Shown here: piece after piece, positions 1 through 6,734 of the stretch
How positions within the stretch are numbered: the first letter of the stretch is position 1
How the letters are laid out: the number at the start of each line of letters is the position of its first letter
Assembly (NCBI GenBank): GCA_014584635.1
Contig: JACTML010000040.1
Coordinates: 1 to 12,923, forward strand
DNA length: 12,923 bases
Origin: Nitrosomonas eutropha
GTDB taxonomy: Bacteria > Pseudomonadota > Gammaproteobacteria > Burkholderiales > Nitrosomonadaceae
Reading direction: 5' to 3'
The notes under the pieces: generated by a model
Databases searched by the model: none
Told to the model about the DNA's origin: nothing
The model's input: the letters and a program-made list of their open reading frames with translations, nothing else
Translations under genes and position numbers: made by a program

Positions 1-1
1 T

Positions 2-193
2 GAAGGATATCGTACTGCATATCCGTTTGTTTATCATGTTCCCAAGCTGGGTGGCCAACACCTGCCCTATCTGGTTAAGGCGCTGAAAGATTACAGATCC
101 GGAGAACGTAACCATCCGACGATGGTTGGTATTGCCGGAACACTCTCCGACGAAGATATTGATGCCTTAGCTGCTTATTACGCTGGCAATTAA
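2..193 (+). CDS. c-type cytochrome (c4/c553-like), C-terminal part
   Basis: The reading frame is open from the window edge to the TAA at 191-193 and gives 63 residues; the start, signal peptide and CXXCH haem site lie upstream of the window. What remains is the second half of a class I cytochrome c: a PKLGGQ segment, a helix reading LVKALKDYRSGER, then HPTMVGIAGTLSDEDI and a closing helix ending AAYYAGN. It aligns without gaps to the same part of the next gene (PKIAGQ, VLKDYKSGAR, DPIMAGMAAALSAEDI), so the two are tandem paralogues. The methionine in HPTM is the likely sixth haem-iron ligand, since it is the only methionine of that loop shared by both copies and it lines up with the axial methionine of cytochrome c4. 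The role would be periplasmic electron carrier; the partner is unknown. The next gene begins 31 bp downstream with no terminator between, so co-transcription is likely. Confidence 0.85.
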   Translation, partial: EGYRTAYPFVYHVPKLGGQHLPYLVKALKDYRSGERNHPTMVGIAGTLSDEDIDALAAYYAGN

Positions 194-224
194 TCATTCT
201 TCTTAATCTAAGGGATATAAAAAC

Positions 225-551
225 ATGAAAAGCTATTTGGTGGTCGCAGTAAGCGGTTTAATATTTCTTTTATCGGGACAGGTGACTGCGGCGGATGTTG
301 ATGCCGGCAAGAAAAAAGCAGAAGAAGTTTGCTCATCCTGTCATGGCGTGGACGGTAACAGCCCGGTACCAATGTTCCCCAAGATTGCTGGTCAGCCCAG
401 AACTTATATTGCCAAGGTGTTGAAAGATTACAAATCAGGTGCGCGTAAAGATCCGATTATGGCTGGTATGGCAGCTGCTCTGAGTGCAGAGGATATCGAG
501 AATCTGGCATTTTACTATTCAGGACAAACGGGCCTGCAAGTCAAGAGATAA
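225..551 (+). CDS. periplasmic monohaem cytochrome c (c4/c553-like)
   Basis: This is a complete 108-residue class I cytochrome c. Residues 1-23 form a Sec signal peptide (short basic start, hydrophobic core 5-18, VTAA cleavage region), leaving a mature protein of about 85 residues. The haem site is CSSCH at 36-40. GVDGNSP follows, then PKIAGQ at 52-57, the amphipathic helix around 60-72, and the likely axial Met79 in DPIMAGM. C4-type cytochromes have the same order in each of their two haem domains, but this protein has only one. The ATG has a good ribosome site, AAGGGA at 210-215. It is probably a periplasmic electron shuttle that receives its haem through the Ccm system encoded downstream in this window. 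The redox partner cannot be told from sequence. It shares high similarity with the partial gene upstream, suggesting duplication. A terminator hairpin follows at 586-623. Confidence 0.92.
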   Translation: MKSYLVVAVSGLIFLLSGQVTAADVDAGKKKAEEVCSSCHGVDGNSPVPMFPKIAGQPRTYIAKVLKDYKSGARKDPIMAGMAAALSAEDIENLAFYYSGQTGLQVKR

Positions 552-558
552 CGTGTTT

Positions 559-577
559 GCGTATACCTTGTATACGC
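559..577. repeat. perfect 8-bp inverted repeat, 3-base loop
   Basis: GCGTATAC (559-566) and GTATACGC (570-577) are perfect reverse complements around CTT. The element starts 8 bp after the cytochrome stop codon and just before the T-tailed terminator. It has no T run of its own, so it may protect the mRNA 3' end, strengthen termination, or be a protein site. Confidence 0.6.
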
Positions 578-585
578 GGGCTGCG

Positions 586-623
586 AGCGGAACGTGCCTG
601 GTACCCGGTACATTCCGCTTTTT
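586..623 (+). terminator. Rho-independent terminator after the cytochrome genes
   Basis: AGCGGAA (586-592) pairs with TTCCGCT (613-619). The stem continues inward with GTGCC (594-598) against GGTAC (607-611), allowing one C/A mismatch and one G-T pair. Five Ts run from 619 to 623. Orientation fits termination of the + strand cytochrome transcript. Read from the other strand there is no T tract, so it is not an obvious terminator for the convergent DUF1841 gene, whose stop codon overlaps the T tract. Confidence 0.75.
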
Positions 624-1059
624 ATTTATTCCCAATCTGTTTATCCATACATTCCAGATAAATTCTGGCATCGGGTGGGGTCTGGTTGCGCTGTGACTGC
701 CAGAGCATTTCTGCAAGACAATCCATTGTGTAGTGCATTGCTTCATGTTCATCTCCCTGTAGTCTGGTTTTTAGCTGTTCAAAACGCGGGAGGATGCCGA
801 TCGGCTGGTTGATGGCAAGCTGTTCCCGGATGGCGACGTGCATACTCATATGGAGGAAGGGATTTACTTTGCCCTGTTCGGGTGGAAAATCCTTATCAAG
901 ATATCGCACGGCATCCTGCAGCATAGAGTGATATTCCGGATGTTGCAGAATGACTTCTATTGCGATCGTTTCTATGCCGGATAGGGGTTCTTTTTGCTGA
1001 TATTTGTGCCAGGTATCAAAAAACAGGCGGCGTGCCTGATCTCTCGACGGGTTAAACAT
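622..1059 (-). CDS. DUF1841 family protein
   Basis: The product is 145 residues and belongs, from memory of the family, to DUF1841, a conserved proteobacterial family with no assigned function. Recognisable family segments are the N-terminus MFNPSRDQARRLFFDTW, the middle NPFLHMSMHVAIREQ followed by INQPIGI, and the C-terminal MLWQSQRNQTPPDARIYLECM. It has no signal peptide or membrane segment and is probably cytosolic and mostly helical. I chose the start at 1057-1059 because family members begin with MFNPSR. The frame stays open upstream to a double ATG at 1114-1119, which would add 20 residues (MMAKNRFV and so on) that I cannot match to the family. Neither start has a convincing Shine-Dalgarno site, so the longer form cannot be excluded. 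The gene is convergent with the cytochromes and divergent from rimP. Confidence 0.85.
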   Translation of the reverse strand: MFNPSRDQARRLFFDTWHKYQQKEPLSGIETIAIEVILQHPEYHSMLQDAVRYLDKDFPPEQGKVNPFLHMSMHVAIREQLAINQPIGILPRFEQLKTRLQGDEHEAMHYTMDCLAEMLWQSQRNQTPPDARIYLECMDKQIGNK

Positions 1060-1119
1060 TCCTGCAGACTTCGTAAGGGTGTGATTCGGAAGGATGACAA
1101 AACGGTTTTTTGCCATCAT

Positions 1120-1449
1120 ACACTGGAAGCAAGTGTGACTCCTGATAAAGATAGGGTTGCGCGATCTTGATCACAGTTTGATGGCGGATTCAAATTCAAA
1201 ATATGCCGTCTGACTCGAAAAACACTTGTAATATCTGTTTTTATTAATTTCCTCATGAAGTTATCACGTTTTGACGAGTGCTTTACTTATCGGGATCTAT
1301 GACTTTATTCATTGTTATGAGGGAAGCTGACATTCCTTTTTATGTTGATTGGGTAAATTGCCGGTGAACGAATTTTGAGTGGAAAGTTCCAATAACTTAT
1401 TGGAAACATTGGTGTAATGTAAATTTCTATTTTTAAGAACGGTAATTCT
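1120..1449. other. gene-free divergent intergenic region
   Basis: No convincing coding frame, tRNA or repeat family is visible between the DUF1841 gene and the rimP promoter. The stretch is AT-rich. Its notable parts are the palindrome at 1387-1405 and a possible weak sigma-70 promoter with TTGACG at 1271-1276 and ATCTAT at 1295-1300 (18-bp spacer). The DUF1841 promoter must also lie here, but I cannot place it. Confidence 0.5.
1387..1405. promoter_or_regulatory. 19-bp perfect palindrome, candidate operator
   Basis: TTCCAATAACTTATTGGAA has 9-bp arms that are exact reverse complements around a single central C. It lies in the gene-free region between the divergent DUF1841 and rimP genes, about 48 bp upstream of the TATAAT box that serves rimP. 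The symmetry and the odd length suit a dimeric DNA-binding protein better than a terminator: the loop is one base and no T tract follows. I do not recognise it as a site for a named regulator. Confidence 0.45.
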
Positions 1450-1458
1450 TGTTATAAT
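1450..1458 (+). promoter_or_regulatory. extended -10 promoter for the rimP operon
   Basis: TGTTATAAT is an exact extended -10 element (TG, one base, TATAAT at 1453-1458). The -35 position at a 17-bp spacing (TTTTTA, 1430-1435) matches the consensus poorly, which is usual for extended -10 promoters. Transcription would begin near 1465, about 50 bases before the rimP start codon. Confidence 0.65.
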
Positions 1459-1477
1459 AACAGTTGTATTTCGAAGG

Positions 1478-1500
1478 TGGGCTGGTTAGCCCATTTTTTA
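1478..1500 (+). terminator. terminator-like hairpin in the rimP leader (possible attenuator)
   Basis: TGGGCT (1478-1483) pairs perfectly with AGCCCA (1488-1493) around the loop GGTT, and six Ts follow (1494-1499). This is the structure of an intrinsic terminator, yet it sits between the predicted rimP promoter and the rimP start codon at 1515. Leader attenuators have been proposed for rimP-nusA operons of proteobacteria. Because the operon encodes NusA, which promotes pausing and intrinsic termination, feedback on its own transcription is a natural hypothesis. The alternative is a terminator for transcripts arriving from upstream. Confidence 0.6.
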
Positions 1501-1514
1501 TTTGTGGTGGGGCT

Positions 1515-1946
1515 ATGTCGCTATTTGAGCTGCTCGAACCAACGATTGCCGGTATGGGGTATGAGCTGGTTGATGTTGAGCAATCTGCGCCCGGCAGATT
1601 GCTGCGGGTGTTTGTGGATAAAAAAGACGGAGCGATAACGCTGGATGACTGTGTTGCGGTCAGCAACCATTTGAGTCAGTTGCTGGCTGTAGAAAAAGTT
1701 GATTACAACCGGCTTGAGGTTTCATCGCCCGGTCTGGACAGACCCCTGAAGAAAAGAGCTGATTTTATTCGTTTTATGGGAGAGTCCGTTCGGATCAGGT
1801 TGCGAATTGCTTTGCAGGAACAAAGAAATTTTGTGGGAGTGTTGACTGAGGTGGGTGATGATGTCTTGGTGTTGAATGTTGACGGGAAATTATTGTCGTT
1901 TGAATTGGGAAATCTGGAAAAGGCCCGGTTGATTCCAAGATTGTGA
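1515..1946 (+). CDS. rimP: ribosome maturation factor RimP
   Basis: RimP binds the 30S subunit during its assembly and is needed for efficient maturation. The product is 143 residues, close to the usual 150. The N-terminal alpha/beta domain (about 1-80) contains [10 protein letters not shown] (13-22), RVFVDK (31-36) and the family hallmark [14 protein letters not shown] (67-80). The C-terminal Sm-like beta-barrel covers about 85-143, with [14 protein letters not shown] chose the ATG at 1515 because homologues begin immediately before the [15 protein letters not shown] segment and because GGTGGGG at 1506-1512 provides a ribosome site, although its spacing is short. The frame is open further upstream to a TTG at 1464, but those codons lie in the leader hairpin. 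It is the first gene of the rimP-nusA-infB-rbfA-truB operon; nusA follows after 52 bp. Confidence 0.95.
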   Translation: MSLFELLEPTIAGMGYELVDVEQSAPGRLLRVFVDKKDGAITLDDCVAVSNHLSQLLAVEKVDYNRLEVSSPGLDRPLKKRADFIRFMGESVRIRLRIALQEQRNFVGVLTEVGDDVLVLNVDGKLLSFELGNLEKARLIPRL

Positions 1947-1998
1947 TTCGGGTAAATCTGTCGATGGATTTAAGGTTGAAAAATAGGGCTGGAGGAAT

Positions 1999-3471
1999 AT
2001 GAGCCGCGAGATTTTACTGTTGGTTAATGCTTTGGCGCATGAGAAGAATGTGGATAAAAATATTGTTTTTACCGCTCTTGAAATGGCGCTGGCTTCTGCC
2101 GCCAAAAAGCATACCCGGGATGATATTGATGTGCGTGTTTCTATTGATCGGGATACGGGCGGGTTTCAGTGTTTTCGCAGATGGTTGATTGTTGCTGATG
2201 ATGTGGTAGAGCATCCCGAGCGGCAGATTGCTCTGGCTGAGGCAGTGAAGCAGAATCCACAATCTGCTCCCGGAGAATATGTGGAAGAATTAATGGAGGG
2301 TGTTACGTTTGACCGGATTGGGGCACAAGCTGCCAAGCAGGTTATTTTTCAGAAAATACGTGATGCTGAACGTGAGCAGAATCTGAATGATTTTCTTGAG
2401 CGCGGGGATTATCTGGTAAGCGGCGTGATCAAGCGGATGGATCGGGGAAATGCAATTATCGAATTTGGCAAGATAGAAGCAGTTTTGCCGCGTGATCAGA
2501 TGATTTCGCATGAGAATTTGCGAATGGGGGATCGTGTTCGTGCTTATTTGCTCAAGATTGATCGCACAGCCAGGGGGCCACAGCTGGTATTGTCGAGAAC
2601 ATCTCCTGATTTTTTAATCAAGCTGTTTGAGATTGAAGTGCCAGAGATAGAGGAAGGTGTTCTGGAAATCAGGGCGGCAGCGAGAGATCCTGGTTTCAGG
2701 GCAAAAATTGCAGTTAAATCGAATGATGCGCGTGTTGATCCGATTGGGACATGTGTAGGGATGCGTGGCTCACGAGTGCAGGCTGTTACCAGTGAATTAT
2801 CAGGTGAACGGGTGGATATTATTCAGTGGTCAGATGATCAGGCTACGTTTGTCGTGAATGCGCTTGCGCCTGCTGTGATCAGCAGCATCGTGATGGATGA
2901 AGACAAGCACAGTATGGACGTTGTGGTGGATGAGGAAAATCTTGCTCAGGCAATCGGACGAGGAGGGCAGAATGTTCGACTGGCATCCGAATTGACAGGT
3001 TGGCAACTCAATATCATGACAGAGGAAGAATCTCACGAAAAAAGTGAAGAGGAAGCAGCGTTCATTTGTGAGTTATTTATGGAAAAGCTTGATGTGGACG
3101 AGGAAGTGGGGCGTATCCTGGTCAACGAGGGTTTTTCTTCATTGGAAGAGATTGCGTATATTCCGATCGAGGAAATGCTGGAAATTCAGGAATTTGATCG
3201 TGAAACGATTGAAGAATTGCGTAATCGCGCACGCAACGCCTTGCTGACAGATGCCATCGTAACCGAAGAAAAAATCGGAAATGCGTCTGAGACGTTGCTT
3301 GCCCTGGAAGGAATGGATATTGATCTGGTGCGTGAACTGGCTGCAAAAGGGATCAGTACCCAGGAAGAGCTTGCTGATCTGGCGGCCGATGATCTGGTTG
3401 AATTGACTGGTGTTGATCTTGATCGGGCTAGTAAAATTATCATTAAGGCGCGTGAGCCCTGGTTTACTTGA
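1999..3471 (+). CDS. nusA: transcription elongation/termination factor NusA
   Basis: NusA binds RNA polymerase and nascent RNA, promotes pausing and intrinsic termination, and takes part in antitermination complexes. At 490 residues it has the full proteobacterial architecture: an N-terminal polymerase-binding domain (1-125), an S1 domain (about 137-200, beginning [20 protein letters not shown]), KH1 with GMRGSR at 254-259, KH2 with GRGGQN at 320-325, and two acidic C-terminal repeats (about 365-416 and 433-487). The two repeats can be aligned by eye ([17 protein letters not shown] against [17 protein letters not shown]); they occur in proteobacterial NusA and are known in E. coli to contact the polymerase alpha subunit and lambda N. 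The ATG is preceded by GGAGGA at 1991-1996, a strong but closely spaced ribosome site. The 120-bp gap to infB is longer than usual for this pair. Confidence 0.98.
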   Translation: MSREILLLVNALAHEKNVDKNIVFTALEMALASAAKKHTRDDIDVRVSIDRDTGGFQCFRRWLIVADDVVEHPERQIALAEAVKQNPQSAPGEYVEELMEGVTFDRIGAQAAKQVIFQKIRDAEREQNLNDFLERGDYLVSGVIKRMDRGNAIIEFGKIEAVLPRDQMISHENLRMGDRVRAYLLKIDRTARGPQLVLSRTSPDFLIKLFEIEVPEIEEGVLEIRAAARDPGFRAKIAVKSNDARVDPIGTCVGMRGSRVQAVTSELSGERVDIIQWSDDQATFVVNALAPAVISSIVMDEDKHSMDVVVDEENLAQAIGRGGQNVRLASELTGWQLNIMTEEESHEKSEEEAAFICELFMEKLDVDEEVGRILVNEGFSSLEEIAYIPIEEMLEIQEFDRETIEELRNRARNALLTDAIVTEEKIGNASETLLALEGMDIDLVRELAAKGISTQEELADLAADDLVELTGVDLDRASKIIIKAREPWFT

Positions 3472-3591
3472 ATTTGGCTATGATGCGGGTAAATTCTGTA
3501 TCTGTTCCCGGAGCGGGATATGCATTGATCAGAAAAGTATATTGACTGTGTTTTTTATGATTTTTGTTGGATTTGGGGTAAAGGGCTGCTG

Positions 3592-6249
3592 ATGACTCAA
3601 ATGACTGTAGAGCAATTTGCACATGATCTGGGCATGTTGCCCAATTTGTTGCTGGAACAACTCCAGGCCGCTGGAGTGGTGAAACGTTCCGCAACGGATT
3701 TTGTGACAGAGCAGGATAAAACGCAGCTTCTCGATTATTTGCGCAAATCGCATGGTGGGGACGGATCAAGAACCAAGATCACCCTGGCGAGAAGGCAGAC
3801 TACCGAGATAAAGCAATCGGATAGCGCGGGCAGACCCAGAACGATCGAGGTTAAGGTTAGAAAAAAACGGGTACTGACCGCCAGACAGGATGAATCTGGT
3901 GCGGTTGGTAAAAGAGCAAGTGAAGAATCTGTTTCCGCAGAAACAGCGGAAACTCCGGAAGTTATTACAGTAAAACCTGTGCTCGATGCTGAACAAATTG
4001 CTTTGCGTGCAGAGGAAGCCAGAAAGAGGTCAGAACTGATTGCTCGTCAGACTGCGGAATTGAAGGAGAAACAAGAAAGACGAAAACAGCAGGTGGCAGC
4101 GCAGATCGAGGTGAGAAAGGAACCTGACCAAGCTGCACAAGAACCGGCTTCGGTGACAGCGGCTGTATCAGAATCTGCGGTTGAGGCATCTCCAGCACCT
4201 GTTGATGCTGCGACTCCTCCTGCTACGACCGCTGCGACAACTCAGGCAGCGCCAACTGCCAAGGAGAGCACTCCCCGGAAACCGGCTGTAAAACCGGAAG
4301 AAAAAGGCGAGAAGAAAAAGAAACAAACCAGGCAGCAGGAGGCATGGAAGGACGAACCGGTTAAGCGTCGTGAATCAAAAGCGCGCGGAGATGTGTCCGG
4401 TGGGCAGGAATGGCGCATGCGCAAGGATAAACATGGCAGGAATAAGCCGGATGAGCTGCAATCCCAGCATGCTTTTTCAGCACCAACTGAACCGGTTGTG
4501 CATGAAGTACTGATTCCTGAAACTATTTCGGTTGCTGTACTGGCTCAAAAAATGGCAGTCAAGGCGGCCGAAGTCATCAAAGTGCTGATGAAAATGGGCA
4601 GTATGGTGACGATCAATCAGATGCTGGATCAGGAAACAGCCATGATTGTTGTGGAAGAGATGGGACATATTGCCAAGGTTGCTGCGCCGGATAATCCCGA
4701 GGCTTTTCTGGAAGAAGCTGATTCACCTTTTGATGAAGCTAGGATGGAATCACGTGCTCCGGTAGTGACGGTAATGGGGCACGTTGATCACGGTAAAACT
4801 TCATTACTGGATTACATTCGCAGAACCCGTGTTGCGGGGGGAGAGGCGGGCGGTATTACGCAGCATATCGGGGCGTATCATGTCAAAACCTCGCGCGGCG
4901 TGGTTACTTTTCTGGATACTCCGGGGCATGAAGCGTTTACGGCGATGCGTGCTCGCGGTGCCAAGATTACTGACATAGTCATCCTGGTTGTGGCAGCAGA
5001 TGATGGTGTGATGCCTCAGACGATTGAAGCAGTGCATCATGCCAAGGCGGCAAGCATACCTATTGTTGTCGCTGTTAATAAAATGGATAAGCCGGAGGCC
5101 AATTTTGAGCGCATCAAGCAGGAGCTCGTTAATCATGGCGTAGTACCTGAAGACTGGGGAGGAGATGCCATGTTTATTGGTGTTTCAGCAAAAACCGGTC
5201 AGGGAATTGATGAGCTGCTGGAAGCTGTTCTGCTGCAGGCAGAAGTATTGGAGCTGAAAGCGGTACGGGATGCACCAGCGAAAGGTGTGGTTATTGAATC
5301 ACGCCTGGATAAAGGTCGGGGGCCGGTTGCAACAGTTCTGGTGCAATCGGGAACGCTCAGGCGGGGAGATGTTGTTCTTACGGGAGCTGTGTTCGGTAAA
5401 GTCAGGGCTATGCTGGATGAGCGCGGAAAATCCGTCAGTGAAGCGGGTACCTCAATTCCTGTTGAGATTCAGGGATTATCTGAAGTGGCAGCAGCGGGAG
5501 AAGTATTTATTGCGCTTGGCGATGAACGTAAGGCCAGGGAAATTGCTCTTTTTCGTCAGGGTAAATTTCGTGATGTTCGGCTGGATAAGCTGCACGTGGC
5601 GAAAATGGAAGATGTATTCGGCCATCAGGAAGATGTCAGTACGCTTAATTTGATTATCAAGGCTGATGTGCAGGGGTCATGTGAAGCTCTGGCGTATGCA
5701 TTGAAGAAGCTGGAAACGGATGAAGTGAAGATCAATATCGTGCATAGCGGTGTTGGAGCGATTATTGAATCCGATGTTAATCTGGCGCTTGCATCCAAGG
5801 CTGTTGTTATCGGGTTCAACTGTCGTGCTGATTTGGGAGCGCGCAAGCTGATTGCATCAACCGGGGTAGATGTACGTTACTACAATATTATCTATGAAGC
5901 GGTTGATGAGGTTAAGAAAGCTTTATCGGGAATGATGTCCCCGGATCGCAAGGAAAAAACACTGGGCTTGGTGGAAATTCGCGAGATTTACCGGATATCC
6001 AAAGTCGGTGTTGTAGCTGGCTGCTATGTGCTTGAGGGGCTGGTCAGGCGTGATGCGCCTGTAAGAGTATTGCGTGATGGTGTTGTTATTCACAGCGGTA
6101 ATCTGGATTCCCTGAAACGATTTAAGGATGATGTCAAGGAAGTTAAATCCGGTTTTGAATGCGGGCTTTCGCTGAAAAACTTTAACGACATCCAGCAAGG
6201 CGATCAGATTGAAGTATATGAGATTGTTGAAACTGCCCGTGTATTGTGA
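3592..6249 (+). CDS. infB: translation initiation factor IF-2
   Basis: IF-2 is the GTPase that brings initiator fMet-tRNA to the 30S subunit and promotes subunit joining. It is 885 residues, near the E. coli length. An IF2_N domain occupies about 1-50, followed by a long charged and Ala/Pro-rich linker (90-290) and a second IF2_N-like domain (about 303-355). The G domain has GHVDHGKT at 396-403, switch I GGIT at 420-423, DTPGHE at 442-447, NKMD at 496-499 and SAK at 532-534. The remaining beta-barrel and C-terminal domains end in the fMet-binding region with [18 protein letters not shown] at 3580-3585 supports the start at 3592; a second ATG three codons on (3601) is possible. An internal ATG at 4417 with its own AGGA could give a short isoform. 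rbfA follows after 53 bp. Confidence 0.98.
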   Translation: MTQMTVEQFAHDLGMLPNLLLEQLQAAGVVKRSATDFVTEQDKTQLLDYLRKSHGGDGSRTKITLARRQTTEIKQSDSAGRPRTIEVKVRKKRVLTARQDESGAVGKRASEESVSAETAETPEVITVKPVLDAEQIALRAEEARKRSELIARQTAELKEKQERRKQQVAAQIEVRKEPDQAAQEPASVTAAVSESAVEASPAPVDAATPPATTAATTQAAPTAKESTPRKPAVKPEEKGEKKKKQTRQQEAWKDEPVKRRESKARGDVSGGQEWRMRKDKHGRNKPDELQSQHAFSAPTEPVVHEVLIPETISVAVLAQKMAVKAAEVIKVLMKMGSMVTINQMLDQETAMIVVEEMGHIAKVAAPDNPEAFLEEADSPFDEARMESRAPVVTVMGHVDHGKTSLLDYIRRTRVAGGEAGGITQHIGAYHVKTSRGVVTFLDTPGHEAFTAMRARGAKITDIVILVVAADDGVMPQTIEAVHHAKAASIPIVVAVNKMDKPEANFERIKQELVNHGVVPEDWGGDAMFIGVSAKTGQGIDELLEAVLLQAEVLELKAVRDAPAKGVVIESRLDKGRGPVATVLVQSGTLRRGDVVLTGAVFGKVRAMLDERGKSVSEAGTSIPVEIQGLSEVAAAGEVFIALGDERKAREIALFRQGKFRDVRLDKLHVAKMEDVFGHQEDVSTLNLIIKADVQGSCEALAYALKKLETDEVKINIVHSGVGAIIESDVNLALASKAVVIGFNCRADLGARKLIASTGVDVRYYNIIYEAVDEVKKALSGMMSPDRKEKTLGLVEIREIYRISKVGVVAGCYVLEGLVRRDAPVRVLRDGVVIHSGNLDSLKRFKDDVKEVKSGFECGLSLKNFNDIQQGDQIEVYEIVETARVL

Positions 6250-6302
6250 TGCTGAGGGATCGGGCGCAATGAGCAGTTCATCTGACTGAACAGGAGGGAA
6301 TC

Positions 6303-6662
6303 GTGCCCAAGGATTTTTCCCGGACTTTGCGTGTGGCTGACCAGATCCAGCGTGAACTGGCCTTGTTGCTCCAGAATGAAATCATGGATCCCAGGATCGG
6401 GATGGTAACGTTAACCGGTGTGGAAGTTACGCGGGATTATGCTTATGCCAAGGTTTTCTATACCGCACTGGGGGGAAGTGAAAATCCTCAGCTTGTGGAA
6501 GAAGGATTAAAGCGAGCAGCAGGATTTTTGCGCAGTCAACTGGCTGGCAGAATCAGGTTGCGTATTATCCCGCAGTTGCAATTTGTTTATGATGAATCTG
6601 TCGAACGCGGAATAAAACTATCCAGACTGATCGATGAAGCGATAAGTAAATCGCAGCCTTGA
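6303..6662 (+). CDS. rbfA: 30S ribosome-binding factor RbfA
   Basis: RbfA binds the 30S subunit and assists late maturation of 16S rRNA, notably near its 5' helix; it is a cold-shock factor in E. coli. The product is 119 residues, slightly shorter than the E. coli protein (133) because of a short tail. It has the single KH-type fold: helix 1 (RVADQIQRELALLLQNE, 10-26), the DPRIG turn (29-33), strands VTLTGVEVTRDYAYAKVFYT, and the C-terminal segment ending in QLQFVYDESVERG with a final helix. The start is GTG at 6303, set by AGGAGG at 6292-6297, the strongest ribosome site in the operon. It lies between infB and truB, as in most proteobacteria. Confidence 0.97.
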   Translation: MPKDFSRTLRVADQIQRELALLLQNEIMDPRIGMVTLTGVEVTRDYAYAKVFYTALGGSENPQLVEEGLKRAAGFLRSQLAGRIRLRIIPQLQFVYDESVERGIKLSRLIDEAISKSQP

Positions 6663-6734
6663 CAGAAATTTTGCAGATTCGGCGCTCCACGCTGATAACA
6701 CCACAGTCCGATCGTATTTGTTCAGTTAAAATTT

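Noticed and set aside
1060..1119. 20-residue N-terminal extension of the DUF1841 protein
   Set aside because: Family members start MFNPSR. The extra residues match nothing I know and the upstream ATGs have no ribosome site, so I kept the shorter form while noting the alternative.
1120..1449. tRNA gene upstream of rimP, as in enteric bacteria where metY precedes rimP
   Set aside because: No T-loop (GGTTCGA-like) sequence or cloverleaf pairing was found in this interval on either strand by eye.
1464..1514. N-terminal extension of RimP from a TTG at 1464
   Set aside because: It lies at the predicted transcription start and runs through the leader hairpin. Homologues begin at the [15 protein letters not shown] segment, and the ATG at 1515 has a ribosome site.
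3186..3443. Antisense frame of 85 codons within nusA, and similar long antisense frames in infB, ccmC and ccmF
   Set aside because: They are opposite to strongly conserved coding sequence, have no ribosome sites or recognisable motifs, and are expected shadows of the real genes.
3542..3570. Internal promoter ahead of infB based on TTGACT at 3542-3547
   Set aside because: No acceptable -10 hexamer lies at 16-18 bp spacing.
3410..3592. 60-codon + strand frame across the nusA end and the nusA-infB gap
   Set aside because: It overlaps the end of nusA in another frame, has no ribosome site and shows no domain-like composition.
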